Below are positions 14,586 through 22,564 of a stretch of DNA of 39,848 nucleotides, piece by piece. Origin of the DNA: Betaproteobacteria bacterium Ga0077523. Its GTDB lineage: Bacteria; Pseudomonadota; Gammaproteobacteria; Burkholderiales; Ga0077523. The notes under the pieces are model-generated. The model ran no database searches. It was given only the letters and a program-made list of their open reading frames with translations, and had not been told where the DNA came from. Each line of letters begins with the position of its first letter. The stretch's first letter is position 1. The stretch lies in NCBI GenBank assembly GCA_001464695.1, contig LNDQ01000071.1:1-39848 (forward strand). The letters run 5' to 3'. The translations under genes were made by a program, and so were the position numbers.

Positions 14586-16040
14586 ATGGCTGAAGAAGAA
14601 CATCCGCGCTTCGTGGTCGCCATCGACCAGGGCACCACGGCCACCAAGGCGCACCAGCTGTTCCTGGACGGCACGTTCCAGCCGATGTTCTCGGTGGAGC
14701 ACCGCCAGCACTACCCGCAGGCCGGCTGGGTCGAACACGATCCGCGCGAGCTGCTCGCGAACATCCGCCAGTGCCTCGACTACGCGCAAGGGGCGGATGC
14801 ACTGGCGATCGCCAACCAGGGCGAGACGGTGATCGCCTGGGATGGTGCGACCGGGGAGCCGATCTGCAACGCGATCGTGTGGCAGGACAACCGTACCCAG
14901 CCCGTCATCGATCGACTGAAGGCCGCTGGCGCCGAGACGCTGACGCTGTCGCGAGCCGGACTGCCGCTCGACGCCTACTTCTCCGCGACGAAACTGCGCT
15001 GGATTCTCGATCATGTCCCCGAAGCGCGATCGCTCGCCGGCCAAGGTCGACTGCGTCTCGCTACCAGCGATGCGTATTTTCTCGACCGGCTGTGCGGGAC
15101 CTACGCGACCGACGTGACCACGGCATCGCGCACCAGCCTCATGAATCTCGCCACCGGGCAATGGGATCCGGAGCTCTGCCGTCTGTTCGACGTGCCCATG
15201 GACCTGCTTCCCCCGATCCGCCCCACCGTGTTCGACCATGGCGCGATCACCGGCACGCGCATCCCGTTGGTCGCGAGCATGGTGGACCAGCAGGCGGCGC
15301 TGTTCGGACACGGCTGCCACGCGCCAGGGCAGGTGAAGATCACTTTCGGTACCGGCGCGTTCGCGTTGGCAGTCGCGGGAGATGCTCCCACCGCTGCGCC
15401 CGATGCCGGCATCCTGCCGACCGTCGCGTGGCGCCTTGGATTGCGGACCACCTACGCGATCGACGGCGGCGTCTTCAACGCCGCTTCGGCGCTCGATTGG
15501 GCAAGGCGTCTTGGGCTCTTCTCGAACTTCCGGGAACTGCGCGACCTCGCCGGGCCGAGCGCGCTCGAACGCGGCCTTGCCTTCGTGCCGGCGCTGTCGG
15601 GGCTCGCCTGTCCATACTGGGATCGTTCGGCGGCCGGTCTCTGGCTGGGTATGGGCCTCGACACGACCCGGTTCGACCTGGTTCAGGCTGTGCTCGAGGG
15701 CGTCGCGTTGCGCAGCGCGCAGGCGCTGACTGCGATGGACGAACGGGTGCCGCTCGCACCGACCGTGTCGATCGATGGCGGCCTGTCGCTCAATCCCTAC
15801 TTCTGTGTCTTCCTGGCTCGTGCACTCGGTCGCACCGTCGTGGTCCCCTCCACGCCCGATCTCACGGGGCTGGGTGGAGCGCAGTTCGCCTTCATCGGCG
15901 CCGGTTTCGGGCCCGTGGAAACGTTGCCTCCCGTGGCACCGCCGGACCGCGTCATCGAGCCCGATGTCCCGTTGGCACCGGAACAGCACGCGCGCTTCGC
16001 CGACGCCGTCGAGCGCGCACGGCGTTGGCGCGCGGCCTGA
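14586..16040 (+). CDS. FGGY-family carbohydrate kinase, glycerol-kinase-like with altered pocket
   Basis: The 484-aa ASKHA kinase aligns by eye with glycerol kinase throughout: VVAIDQGTTATK, QAGWVEHDPREL, NAIVWQDNRT, AYFSATKLRWILDHV and ASMVDQQAALFGHG. The polyol-contacting Trp, Tyr and Asp positions are kept. However, the motif equivalent to GlpK NQRET reads NQGET (G79-E80), so the arginine known as Arg83 in E. coli GlpK is missing. That residue contacts the glycerol hydroxyls, so the preferred substrate may differ. It is tightly packed between the second flavoprotein and eutA (4-base gap). Confidence 0.84.
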   Translation: MAEEEHPRFVVAIDQGTTATKAHQLFLDGTFQPMFSVEHRQHYPQAGWVEHDPRELLANIRQCLDYAQGADALAIANQGETVIAWDGATGEPICNAIVWQDNRTQPVIDRLKAAGAETLTLSRAGLPLDAYFSATKLRWILDHVPEARSLAGQGRLRLATSDAYFLDRLCGTYATDVTTASRTSLMNLATGQWDPELCRLFDVPMDLLPPIRPTVFDHGAITGTRIPLVASMVDQQAALFGHGCHAPGQVKITFGTGAFALAVAGDAPTAAPDAGILPTVAWRLGLRTTYAIDGGVFNAASALDWARRLGLFSNFRELRDLAGPSALERGLAFVPALSGLACPYWDRSAAGLWLGMGLDTTRFDLVQAVLEGVALRSAQALTAMDERVPLAPTVSIDGGLSLNPYFCVFLARALGRTVVVPSTPDLTGLGGAQFAFIGAGFGPVETLPPVAPPDRVIEPDVPLAPEQHARFADAVERARRWRAA

Positions 16041-16044
16041 CGCC

Positions 16045-17451
16045 ATGGTTCGAAGCGCTGTCCACCTGATCGGTCTCGACTTCGGCTCCACGACCAGCAG
16101 CGCGTTGGTGGCGCGAGCGCGCGTCGGCCACCACAGCGTGACCGGCCGCATGGAGCTCGAATCCCCCGAGATCGTCTACCGCCCCGAGCCCGTGTTCACC
16201 CCGTTTCGCAACGACGGCATCGACGCGGATGCGGTCGACTCGCTGCTCGATCGCTGGTTCGCCTCCTGCGGCTTCGCACCGAAGGACTTCTTCGCCGGCG
16301 GCACCATCATCACCGGCCTCGCCGCGCTGCGCGACAACGCCGCCATCATCGCCCGGGCGGTGGGCGACCGCCTCGGGGAAGCCGTGGTCGCTACGGCCGA
16401 CGACCCCTGCCTCGAATCCTGGCTTGCATTCATGGGCAGTTGCGCCACCTTGAGCCGCCTGCACGCGGACCGACCGATTCTCAACCTCGACATCGGCGGC
16501 GGCACCACCAATCCGGCCCTGGGGTTGAACGGCGACGTGCTCGCCACCGGCTGCCACTACATCGGGGCACGGCACTTCCAGGTGCAGCCGGGCACTTACC
16601 GCCTGACGGCCATCTCTCGTCACGGCCGCGCCTTGCTGGCGGCGCTGGGGCTGCGCCATCAAGCGGGCGACACGCTGAATCAGGGCTCGCTGACGGCGAT
16701 ACTCGACTGGTACGCCGGCGCGCTGGAAGCCAGCGTGAGCGGCGACCGCACGTTCTTCGCCACGGACGCCGGTCGCATGCACGAGCAGGTACCGTTCCCC
16801 GGCGCATCGGATGCTTCGATCACCTTCTCGGGCGGGGTCGGTGAACTGCTCTACCGGCATGCCGCGGGCGAGCCCATGCCCGGCACGACGCATTTCGGCG
16901 ACCTCGGCATCGATCTCGCGTTGCGGATCGCACGATCACCCGTGCTCGCGCGCGACCTCGCCACGCTCGTGCCGGAACAGCGCGGACGCGCCACGGTGTA
17001 CGGATTGGCCTTGCACAGCACCGAGGTCTCCGGCGCGACGCTGTTCCTGCCCGATACCGGCGTCCTGCCCCTGCGCGATCTGCCGGTCGTCGCGCGCCTC
17101 GCGATCGATGCCGATCTCACGGCGATTGGCGACGCGGTGGTGCTGGCTCGCCGGCACGCGCGGGGAGCGTGCATCCAGTTGCTCGGGAGAGCGCCCGGGC
17201 AGGATATCGTCAAACGTCTGGGCGAACATATCGCCCAGGCGCTGGATCGCGCACCAGCCGCGGGTGGGCCGCTGGTGCTGCTGCTCGAGGCCAACCTCGG
17301 CAAGACGCTCGGCAACTACGCCACCGACTGGGGCCGCAACCCGCCCCGCCTCATCGTGGTGGACGAGATGCCCGATCGGCACGCACACTTCGCCAACATC
17401 GGCCGGCCGCGCGACGGCGTGGTGCCGGTATCGTTCTACGGGATGCACTAG
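16045..17451 (+). CDS. eutA: Ethanolamine ammonia-lyase reactivating factor EutA
   Basis: EutA is an ATP-dependent chaperone-like ASKHA protein that exchanges damaged cobalamin in ethanolamine ammonia-lyase. The 468-aa length matches the family. Visible motifs are IGLDFGSTTSSALVA near the start, GGTIITGLAALRDNAA, LNLDIGGGTTNPALG at about residues 149-163, and FSGGVGELLY. Starting at ATG 16045 gives the normal family N-terminus. It ends five bases before the EutB-EutC fusion. Its presence argues that the fused lyase works through adenosylcobalamin. Confidence 0.92.
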   Translation: MVRSAVHLIGLDFGSTTSSALVARARVGHHSVTGRMELESPEIVYRPEPVFTPFRNDGIDADAVDSLLDRWFASCGFAPKDFFAGGTIITGLAALRDNAAIIARAVGDRLGEAVVATADDPCLESWLAFMGSCATLSRLHADRPILNLDIGGGTTNPALGLNGDVLATGCHYIGARHFQVQPGTYRLTAISRHGRALLAALGLRHQAGDTLNQGSLTAILDWYAGALEASVSGDRTFFATDAGRMHEQVPFPGASDASITFSGGVGELLYRHAAGEPMPGTTHFGDLGIDLALRIARSPVLARDLATLVPEQRGRATVYGLALHSTEVSGATLFLPDTGVLPLRDLPVVARLAIDADLTAIGDAVVLARRHARGACIQLLGRAPGQDIVKRLGEHIAQALDRAPAAGGPLVLLLEANLGKTLGNYATDWGRNPPRLIVVDEMPDRHAHFANIGRPRDGVVPVSFYGMH

Positions 17452-17456
17452 CCGCG

Positions 17457-19658
17457 ATGCAACAGCCAAAGCCGCTTGCCGATATCCTTGTTCCCGACCC
17501 GCAACCGGACGAGCTCTACGCGACCACCGTCCTCGACCGCCCGTTCCGCTTCGTGGGACTCAAGGCGTTGCTCGGCGCAGCGGACGTCGACAAGGCCGGC
17601 GACCGGATAGCCGGCCTTGCCGCCCCCGACGAAGTGACGCGCGAGGCGGCGCGCCAGATCCTCTCAGGGCTCACCCTGCAGCATCTCCACGATCGGCCGT
17701 TGGCCGACGACAAGGGGCGCGTGGACTCGGTCATGCGCGTGAACTACGACATCGATCGCGCGGCATTCGAGTCGATCGCCGCGATGACGCTGGGCGCCGT
17801 GAAAGACCGCCTCCTGCGCAGCCCTCCTGCCGAAGCGAGGCGCATCGGCGGCGCACTGACCGGAGTCATGGCAGCAGCGCTCGTCAAGTTGATGGACGTG
17901 CACGAGCTCGTCCTGGTCGCCCGCAAGGCGAAGCGCTCGGCGAAGGCCCGCACGCTGCTCGGTCTGCCCGGCACGTTGTCGTCGCGACTGCAACCCAATC
18001 ATCCAAGCGACAACCTCGATGGCGTGACGATGCTGATCTACGCCGGCCTTTCCATGGGATCGGGGGATCAGCTGATCGGGGTCAATCCGGCCATCGATAC
18101 GGTCGAGAACGTCGGCGGGCTGCTGCGGCATCTCGACAAACTGCGGCGCGCCGCCGGCGCCCCTACGCAGATCTGCGTGCTGAGCCACGTCAAGACGCAG
18201 CTCGCCTGTCTCGAGCGCGGCGATCCCGTGGAAATCCTGTTCCAGAGCCTGGCCGGCACGGACCGCACGCTCACCGAGGAATTCGACGTGACCGTCGACC
18301 TGCTCGACCGCGCGTACGCCACCATGGCCGAACGCGGGCCGTTGCGCGACATCGCCCAGACCTGGATGTATTTCGAGACCGGGCAGGGCAGCGAGCTTAC
18401 CTACGGCAAGCACAACGGCATGGACATGGCCGTGTGCGAAGCACTGTGCTACGGGCTGGCGCGCCGCTACGACCCGTTCATGGTAAACAACGTGACCGGC
18501 TTCATCGGGCCGGAAACGCACCTCGACAACGTCGAGATGATCGTGTCGAACCTGCAGGACCACTGCATGGCGAAGCTCATGGGGCTGCCCATGGGCATGG
18601 CGCCCTGCTACACGCTGCACTCGAAGATCACGCTCGAAGGCCAGCAGATGGCGACCCAGCTCCTGACCGCTGCGGGCTGCAACTACTACATGGACGTGCA
18701 CCTGCACACCGATCGCATGCTCGCCTACTTCGACACCAGCGGGCACGACGACCAGACGCTGCGCGAAGTGCACGGATTGAAGCCGGCGCCCGAGTTCCTC
18801 CGTTGGGCCGTGGGACGCGGCATCTTCGTGGAGGATGAGGACGGCACCGTCACACGCGGACCGAACTGGGGCAACCCGCGCCTGTTCTGCGGTTCCGACG
18901 TGGAGTTCCAGCGATTGCTGGAGAGCGTCCCTGCCGCCTACGGCTTCGACAGCGCCGGACCGCGACCGGCCGATCGCGTGTCGCGCACGCTGCGCGCCAA
19001 CCTCGCGGTCGGTCGGGAAGCGATCTACGCCGATCTCGACATCGACACCGCTGGCGGTATCTCGTTCCGGCGTTTCCGGACCGCAGCTACGGATCGCGAA
19101 GCGCACCTCAACGATCCGGAACTGGGCACGCGCCTCGCCGATGAGCTGCGCACGCAGCTCGCGCCGGAAGGCAGCGATGTGCAGATCGTCGTATCGGATG
19201 GTCTGTCGGCGGAAGCCATCCATCACAACGTGCCGGTGCTGCTGCCGGTCCTGCTCGACGGCTTGCGCAGCCGCGAGTGCAAGGTGGGGCAGCCGATCGT
19301 CGCGCCGTTCGGACGCGTGAAGCTCGCCGAAGCCGTGGGCGATGCGCTGCAAGCGAAACTCACGCTGGTGCTGATCGGCGAGCGTCCCGGCGGCGACGCG
19401 CTGGCCTCGCGCAGCATGTCGGCATATTTCGCATACCGCCTGGACGATCCGCAGGCGCGCGCCGCAGCCGCGCAGTTCAGCGGCAATGCGGAAGTGCGCT
19501 ACGAGTACTCGGTGATCTCCAACATCTATGCCGGCGGCTTGCCGCCGGTCGAAGCCGGCAGCGTGGTGGCGGAGAAGATCTTCGACATCCTCGCGCACAA
19601 GGCCGCCGGCAATCGACTCGAGAGTCTTCTGACACGAACCGCAGACTCAAAACCTTGA
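17457..19658 (+). CDS. eutBC: Natural EutB-EutC fusion: B12-dependent ethanolamine ammonia-lyase-like enzyme
   Basis: Both lyase subunits lie in one 733-aa chain. Residues 1-480 or so are EutB-like: SSRLQPNHPSD (R177, Q179), LIGVNPAIDT (N210), MYFETGQGSEL (E307), NNVTGFIGPE and LPMGMAPCYT. Residues 505-733 are EutC-like (SDGLSAEAIHHNVPVLLP, LTLVLIGERPGGDALASRSM, YSVISNIYAGGLPP). Against E. coli EutB the substrate residues Arg160, Gln162, Asn193 and Glu287 are kept, but Asp362 aligns with A382. The EutC part lacks the usual N-terminal extension. The enzyme should turn a vicinal amino alcohol into aldehyde plus ammonia, possibly not ethanolamine. Its TGA stop lies inside a family C hairpin repeat. 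There are no microcompartment genes nearby. Confidence 0.9.
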   Translation: MQQPKPLADILVPDPQPDELYATTVLDRPFRFVGLKALLGAADVDKAGDRIAGLAAPDEVTREAARQILSGLTLQHLHDRPLADDKGRVDSVMRVNYDIDRAAFESIAAMTLGAVKDRLLRSPPAEARRIGGALTGVMAAALVKLMDVHELVLVARKAKRSAKARTLLGLPGTLSSRLQPNHPSDNLDGVTMLIYAGLSMGSGDQLIGVNPAIDTVENVGGLLRHLDKLRRAAGAPTQICVLSHVKTQLACLERGDPVEILFQSLAGTDRTLTEEFDVTVDLLDRAYATMAERGPLRDIAQTWMYFETGQGSELTYGKHNGMDMAVCEALCYGLARRYDPFMVNNVTGFIGPETHLDNVEMIVSNLQDHCMAKLMGLPMGMAPCYTLHSKITLEGQQMATQLLTAAGCNYYMDVHLHTDRMLAYFDTSGHDDQTLREVHGLKPAPEFLRWAVGRGIFVEDEDGTVTRGPNWGNPRLFCGSDVEFQRLLESVPAAYGFDSAGPRPADRVSRTLRANLAVGREAIYADLDIDTAGGISFRRFRTAATDREAHLNDPELGTRLADELRTQLAPEGSDVQIVVSDGLSAEAIHHNVPVLLPVLLDGLRSRECKVGQPIVAPFGRVKLAEAVGDALQAKLTLVLIGERPGGDALASRSMSAYFAYRLDDPQARAAAAQFSGNAEVRYEYSVISNIYAGGLPPVEAGSVVAEKIFDILAHKAAGNRLESLLTRTADSKP

Positions 19659-19744
19659 AACACGAAGGAACCCGAAGAAGACCTGGCACACGAATGGGTT
19701 TCCTTCGTGCTACTTCGTGTCCTTCGCGTCCTTCGTGTTGAAAG
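19654..19744. repeat. Long hairpin repeat, family C, copy 2
   Basis: The left arm begins CCTTGAAACACGAAGGAA and the right arm ends CCTTCGTGTTGAAAG, the same design as 13224-13332 but more degenerate and with a shorter left arm. The TGA in CTTGAAAC serves as the stop codon of the upstream EutB-EutC gene. The rest of the gap to the ligase gene (19745-19877) shows no gene. Confidence 0.85.
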
Positions 19745-19877
19745 AGGTTCTTTTCGGTACCGCAAACGACGAAAGCACCCATGTTCTCCGACCACATAGG
19801 CGTTCGGGGTGGTCGCTACCGCCGTCTTGAGGCAAACTTTTCTTCCTTCCCGAAGCACAACATCTCCGGAGACCCCC

Positions 19878-21266
19878 ATGGCCCGCGCCAGCAAAAGAGC
19901 AAAACCGTCCACCCGGGCGCACCATCCGGCCCTCGACCTGGTCGCCCGCTCCGGCAGCGGCAAGGTCAAGGTCGCGGTGAGCGACATCGACGGCATCCTC
20001 CGCGGCAAGTACCTGCATCGCGACAAGTTCGCCTCGGCCGTGGATGGCGGCTTCGGTTTCTGCGACGTGGTGCTGGGTTGGGACATGCACGACGTCTGCT
20101 ACGACAACACGTTGCTCACCGGCTGGCACAAGGGTTATCCCGACGCCATGGTGCGCCTCGATCTGAACACCGTCCGACAGGTCCCCTGGGACAACAACGT
20201 GCCGTTCTTCCTGGGTGATTTCGTGAACGCCGACGGCTCGCCCCATCCGGTCTGCCCGCGCCAGACCCTGAAGCGCGTCCTGAAGCGGGCTGCCAAGCTG
20301 GGTTTCCAGCCCATGTGCGGGCTCGAGTTCGAATGGTTCAACTTCACCGAGACGCCGCAAAGCTGGGCGGGCAAGAAGGGCGTGGACCCGACACCGTTGA
20401 CGCCGGGCATGTTCGGCTATTCGCTGTTGCGTACGAATCATTCGCGCGAGTACTTCAACGCGATTCAGGACGAGATGGCCGCCTTCCGCGTGCCGATCGA
20501 AGGGCTGCACACCGAGACCGGGCCAGGCGTCTACGAGGCCGCGATAGCGTTTTCCGAAGCCCTCGAAGCGGCCGACCGCGCGTTGCTGTTCAAGACCGGT
20601 GCCAAGGAGATCGCATCCCGCTTCGGCATCATGCCTAGCTTCATGGCGAAGTGGAGCCAGGCCTACCCGGGGTGCAGCGGCCATGTGCACCAGAGCCTGT
20701 CGGACGGCAAGAAGAACGTGTTCTACGATGCGAAGGGTCGCCATTCGATGAGCAAGCTGTTCGAGAGCTACCTCGCCGGGCAGGTTGCGGTGGCCATGGA
20801 GTTCGCGCCGATGTTCTGGCCCACGGTCAACAGCTACAAGCGCCTCGTGGACGGCTTCTGGGCGCCGGTGAAACCGACCTGGGGTGTGGACAATCGCACC
20901 GCGAGTTTCCGTGTCATTTCCGGCTCGCCGAAATCGACGCGCCTGGAGACGCGGTGTCCCGGTGCCGACATCAATCCGTATCTCGCCGTGGCAGCATTGG
21001 TTGCCGCCGGTCTGCACGGTGTTGAGAAGGGTCTCAAACTCACGACACCGGCGATCCGCGGTACCAACGAAGGCGGCGAGAAGATTCCGCGCGCTCCGCG
21101 GTCGCTCGCGGCCACCACCGAGATCTTCAAGCACTCCAAGGTGGCGCGCGATTGGCTGGGCGACGATTTCGTCGACCATTTCGCGTTGACGCGCGAGTGG
21201 GAGTATCGCCAGTGGCAGGACGCGGTGACCGACTGGGAGCTGAAGCGGTACTTCGAAATTGTCTGA
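19878..21266 (+). CDS. Glutamine-synthetase-like gamma-glutamyl-amide ligase (PuuA/GlnA4 type)
   Basis: The 462-aa protein has the full glutamine synthetase fold and ATP/metal motifs: CGLEFEWF, HTETGPGVYEAAI, CSGHVHQSL, NSYKRLVDGFWAP, NRTASFRV and RLETRCPGADINPYLA. Length and sequence fit the catabolic branch that attaches glutamate to amines (PuuA for putrescine, IpuC for isopropylamine, GlnA4 for ethanolamine) rather than nitrogen-assimilating GlnA. The setting, next to an alcohol dehydrogenase, a gamma-glutamyl hydrolase and an aldehyde dehydrogenase, supports this strongly. GGAGA lies five bases upstream of ATG 19878; the 23 residues before it do not look coding. The amine used cannot be fixed from sequence. 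Confidence 0.88.
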   Translation: MARASKRAKPSTRAHHPALDLVARSGSGKVKVAVSDIDGILRGKYLHRDKFASAVDGGFGFCDVVLGWDMHDVCYDNTLLTGWHKGYPDAMVRLDLNTVRQVPWDNNVPFFLGDFVNADGSPHPVCPRQTLKRVLKRAAKLGFQPMCGLEFEWFNFTETPQSWAGKKGVDPTPLTPGMFGYSLLRTNHSREYFNAIQDEMAAFRVPIEGLHTETGPGVYEAAIAFSEALEAADRALLFKTGAKEIASRFGIMPSFMAKWSQAYPGCSGHVHQSLSDGKKNVFYDAKGRHSMSKLFESYLAGQVAVAMEFAPMFWPTVNSYKRLVDGFWAPVKPTWGVDNRTASFRVISGSPKSTRLETRCPGADINPYLAVAALVAAGLHGVEKGLKLTTPAIRGTNEGGEKIPRAPRSLAATTEIFKHSKVARDWLGDDFVDHFALTREWEYRQWQDAVTDWELKRYFEIV

Positions 21267-21326
21267 ACGCGGCGAGAATATGCTGGTCGACTATAACTAA
21301 CAGCGACGGTGTTCAACACGTCCGCG

Positions 21327-21399
21327 GCCCCCACCCTAGCCCTCCCCCAACATACACCCCTTCCCCCACCTGCGGCGGGGGAAGGTTGGGATGGGGGCA
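21327..21399. repeat. GC-rich palindromic repeat, family A
   Basis: GGCCCCCACCC starts the block and GGTTGGGATGGGGGCA ends it, flanking a CCTTCCCCC/GGGGGAAGG stem with a nine-base loop. It fills most of the 164-bp gap between the ligase and the alcohol dehydrogenase and lies inside an otherwise tight gene series. Confidence 0.85.
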
Positions 21400-21430
21400 G
21401 CATCCATGAATATTCAACTCCTCCTTTCCC

Positions 21431-22564
21431 ATGACCATCACCAAGTTCGGTTTCCCCACCACCATCCAGTTCGGCCCCGGCGCTCGCAAGCTCGTCGGCG
21501 ATCACCTGCGCGAAGTGGGCGTCAAGCGCCCGCTCATCGTCACGGACAAGGGCCTCGCGGCACTGCCCGTCATGGCCGAGTTCCGCAGCGGCCTGGGCCC
21601 CGGCCTCGACGTTGCCGTGTTTTCGGGGGTCCACGGCAACCCCACACGGGCGCAGGTGATGGAAGGCGCAGCGGCGGCCAGAGCACACCGCGCTGACTGC
21701 GTCATCGGCTTCGGCGGTGGCGCCGGCCTCGATGTCGCGAAGGTAGTCGCCGTGATGACGACGCATGCAGGCGACGTGATGGAGTACGTCTGGGATCATC
21801 CCAAGGTGCGTCCGATCGACGGCGACCTGCCCTACTTCGTCGCACTGCCCACCACCAGCGGCACCGGTTCGGAAGTCGGCCGCTCGAGCGTGGTGTCGGA
21901 AGACGACACTCACGTGAAGCGCATCGTGTTCTCGCCGCGGCTGCTCGCGAAGATCGTCTTCGCCGACCCTGAACTCACGCTCGCGCTGCCCGCGGGCGTG
22001 ACCGCCGCGACCGGCATGGATGCGATGACCCACAACATCGAGTCCTACCTCTGTCCCACTTTTCACCCCATGTGCGACGGCATCGCCCTCGAAGGCATGC
22101 GCATCGGTGCTCGCGCGCTGCCCATCGCGGTTCGCGAACCCGGCAACATCGAGGCGCGCAGCAACATGATGATGTCGTCGCTGATGGGTGCGGTCGCCTT
22201 CCAGAAGGATCTCGGCGCGGTGCACGCCTGCGCGCACGCGCTGTCCACCGTGGCCGACCTGCATCACGGGCTCGCCAACGCGCTGATGATCGAGCCGGTG
22301 ATGCAGTTCAATCTGGAAGTCGCGCGCGAGAAGTTTGCGGAAATGGCCCATGCCGTCGGCGCGGCCGGTGCCGACGACTTCGTGCCATGGCTCAAGCGGT
22401 TCAAGGCATCCATCGGCATTCCGGCATCACTGTCCGCGGTGAAGGTGACGCGCGAGCAGATCCCGGCGCTTGTAGCAGTGGCGGAGAAGGACATCGCCGG
22501 CCAGACCAACCCGCGGCCGTGCTCCCACGCGGACTTCATACGGTTCTACGAACAGGCGATGTGA
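21431..22564 (+). CDS. Iron-containing alcohol dehydrogenase
   Basis: The 377-aa protein belongs to the group III (iron-activated) alcohol dehydrogenases: GFGGGAGLDVAKVVA (NAD site), LPTTSGTGSEVG, TGMDAMTHNIESY, and a histidine-rich metal region (HACAHALSTVADLHHGLANALM). In this cluster it most likely oxidises the free hydroxyl of a gamma-glutamyl amino-alcohol amide to the aldehyde, as proposed for ethanolamide and alaninol pathways. It could instead act on aldehyde formed by the ammonia-lyase. Its TGA overlaps the ATG of the hydrolase gene (TGATG), so the two are translationally coupled. Confidence 0.88.
   Translation: MTITKFGFPTTIQFGPGARKLVGDHLREVGVKRPLIVTDKGLAALPVMAEFRSGLGPGLDVAVFSGVHGNPTRAQVMEGAAAARAHRADCVIGFGGGAGLDVAKVVAVMTTHAGDVMEYVWDHPKVRPIDGDLPYFVALPTTSGTGSEVGRSSVVSEDDTHVKRIVFSPRLLAKIVFADPELTLALPAGVTAATGMDAMTHNIESYLCPTFHPMCDGIALEGMRIGARALPIAVREPGNIEARSNMMMSSLMGAVAFQKDLGAVHACAHALSTVADLHHGLANALMIEPVMQFNLEVAREKFAEMAHAVGAAGADDFVPWLKRFKASIGIPASLSAVKVTREQIPALVAVAEKDIAGQTNPRPCSHADFIRFYEQAM

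Noticed and set aside
13383..16151. Very long open frame on the minus strand, opposite the flavoprotein and kinase genes
   Set aside because: It is antisense to clearly recognisable genes and reads as low-complexity Arg/Gly/His-rich sequence with no domain; it is a by-product of GC-rich codon use. The same applies to the long minus-strand frames at 9938-11602 and 17664-19598.
19878..21266. Primary nitrogen-assimilating glutamine synthetase GlnA
   Set aside because: Sequence type and neighbours (alcohol dehydrogenase, PuuD-like hydrolase, aldehyde dehydrogenase) fit a catabolic gamma-glutamyl-amide ligase; no glnK, ntrB or ntrC is present.
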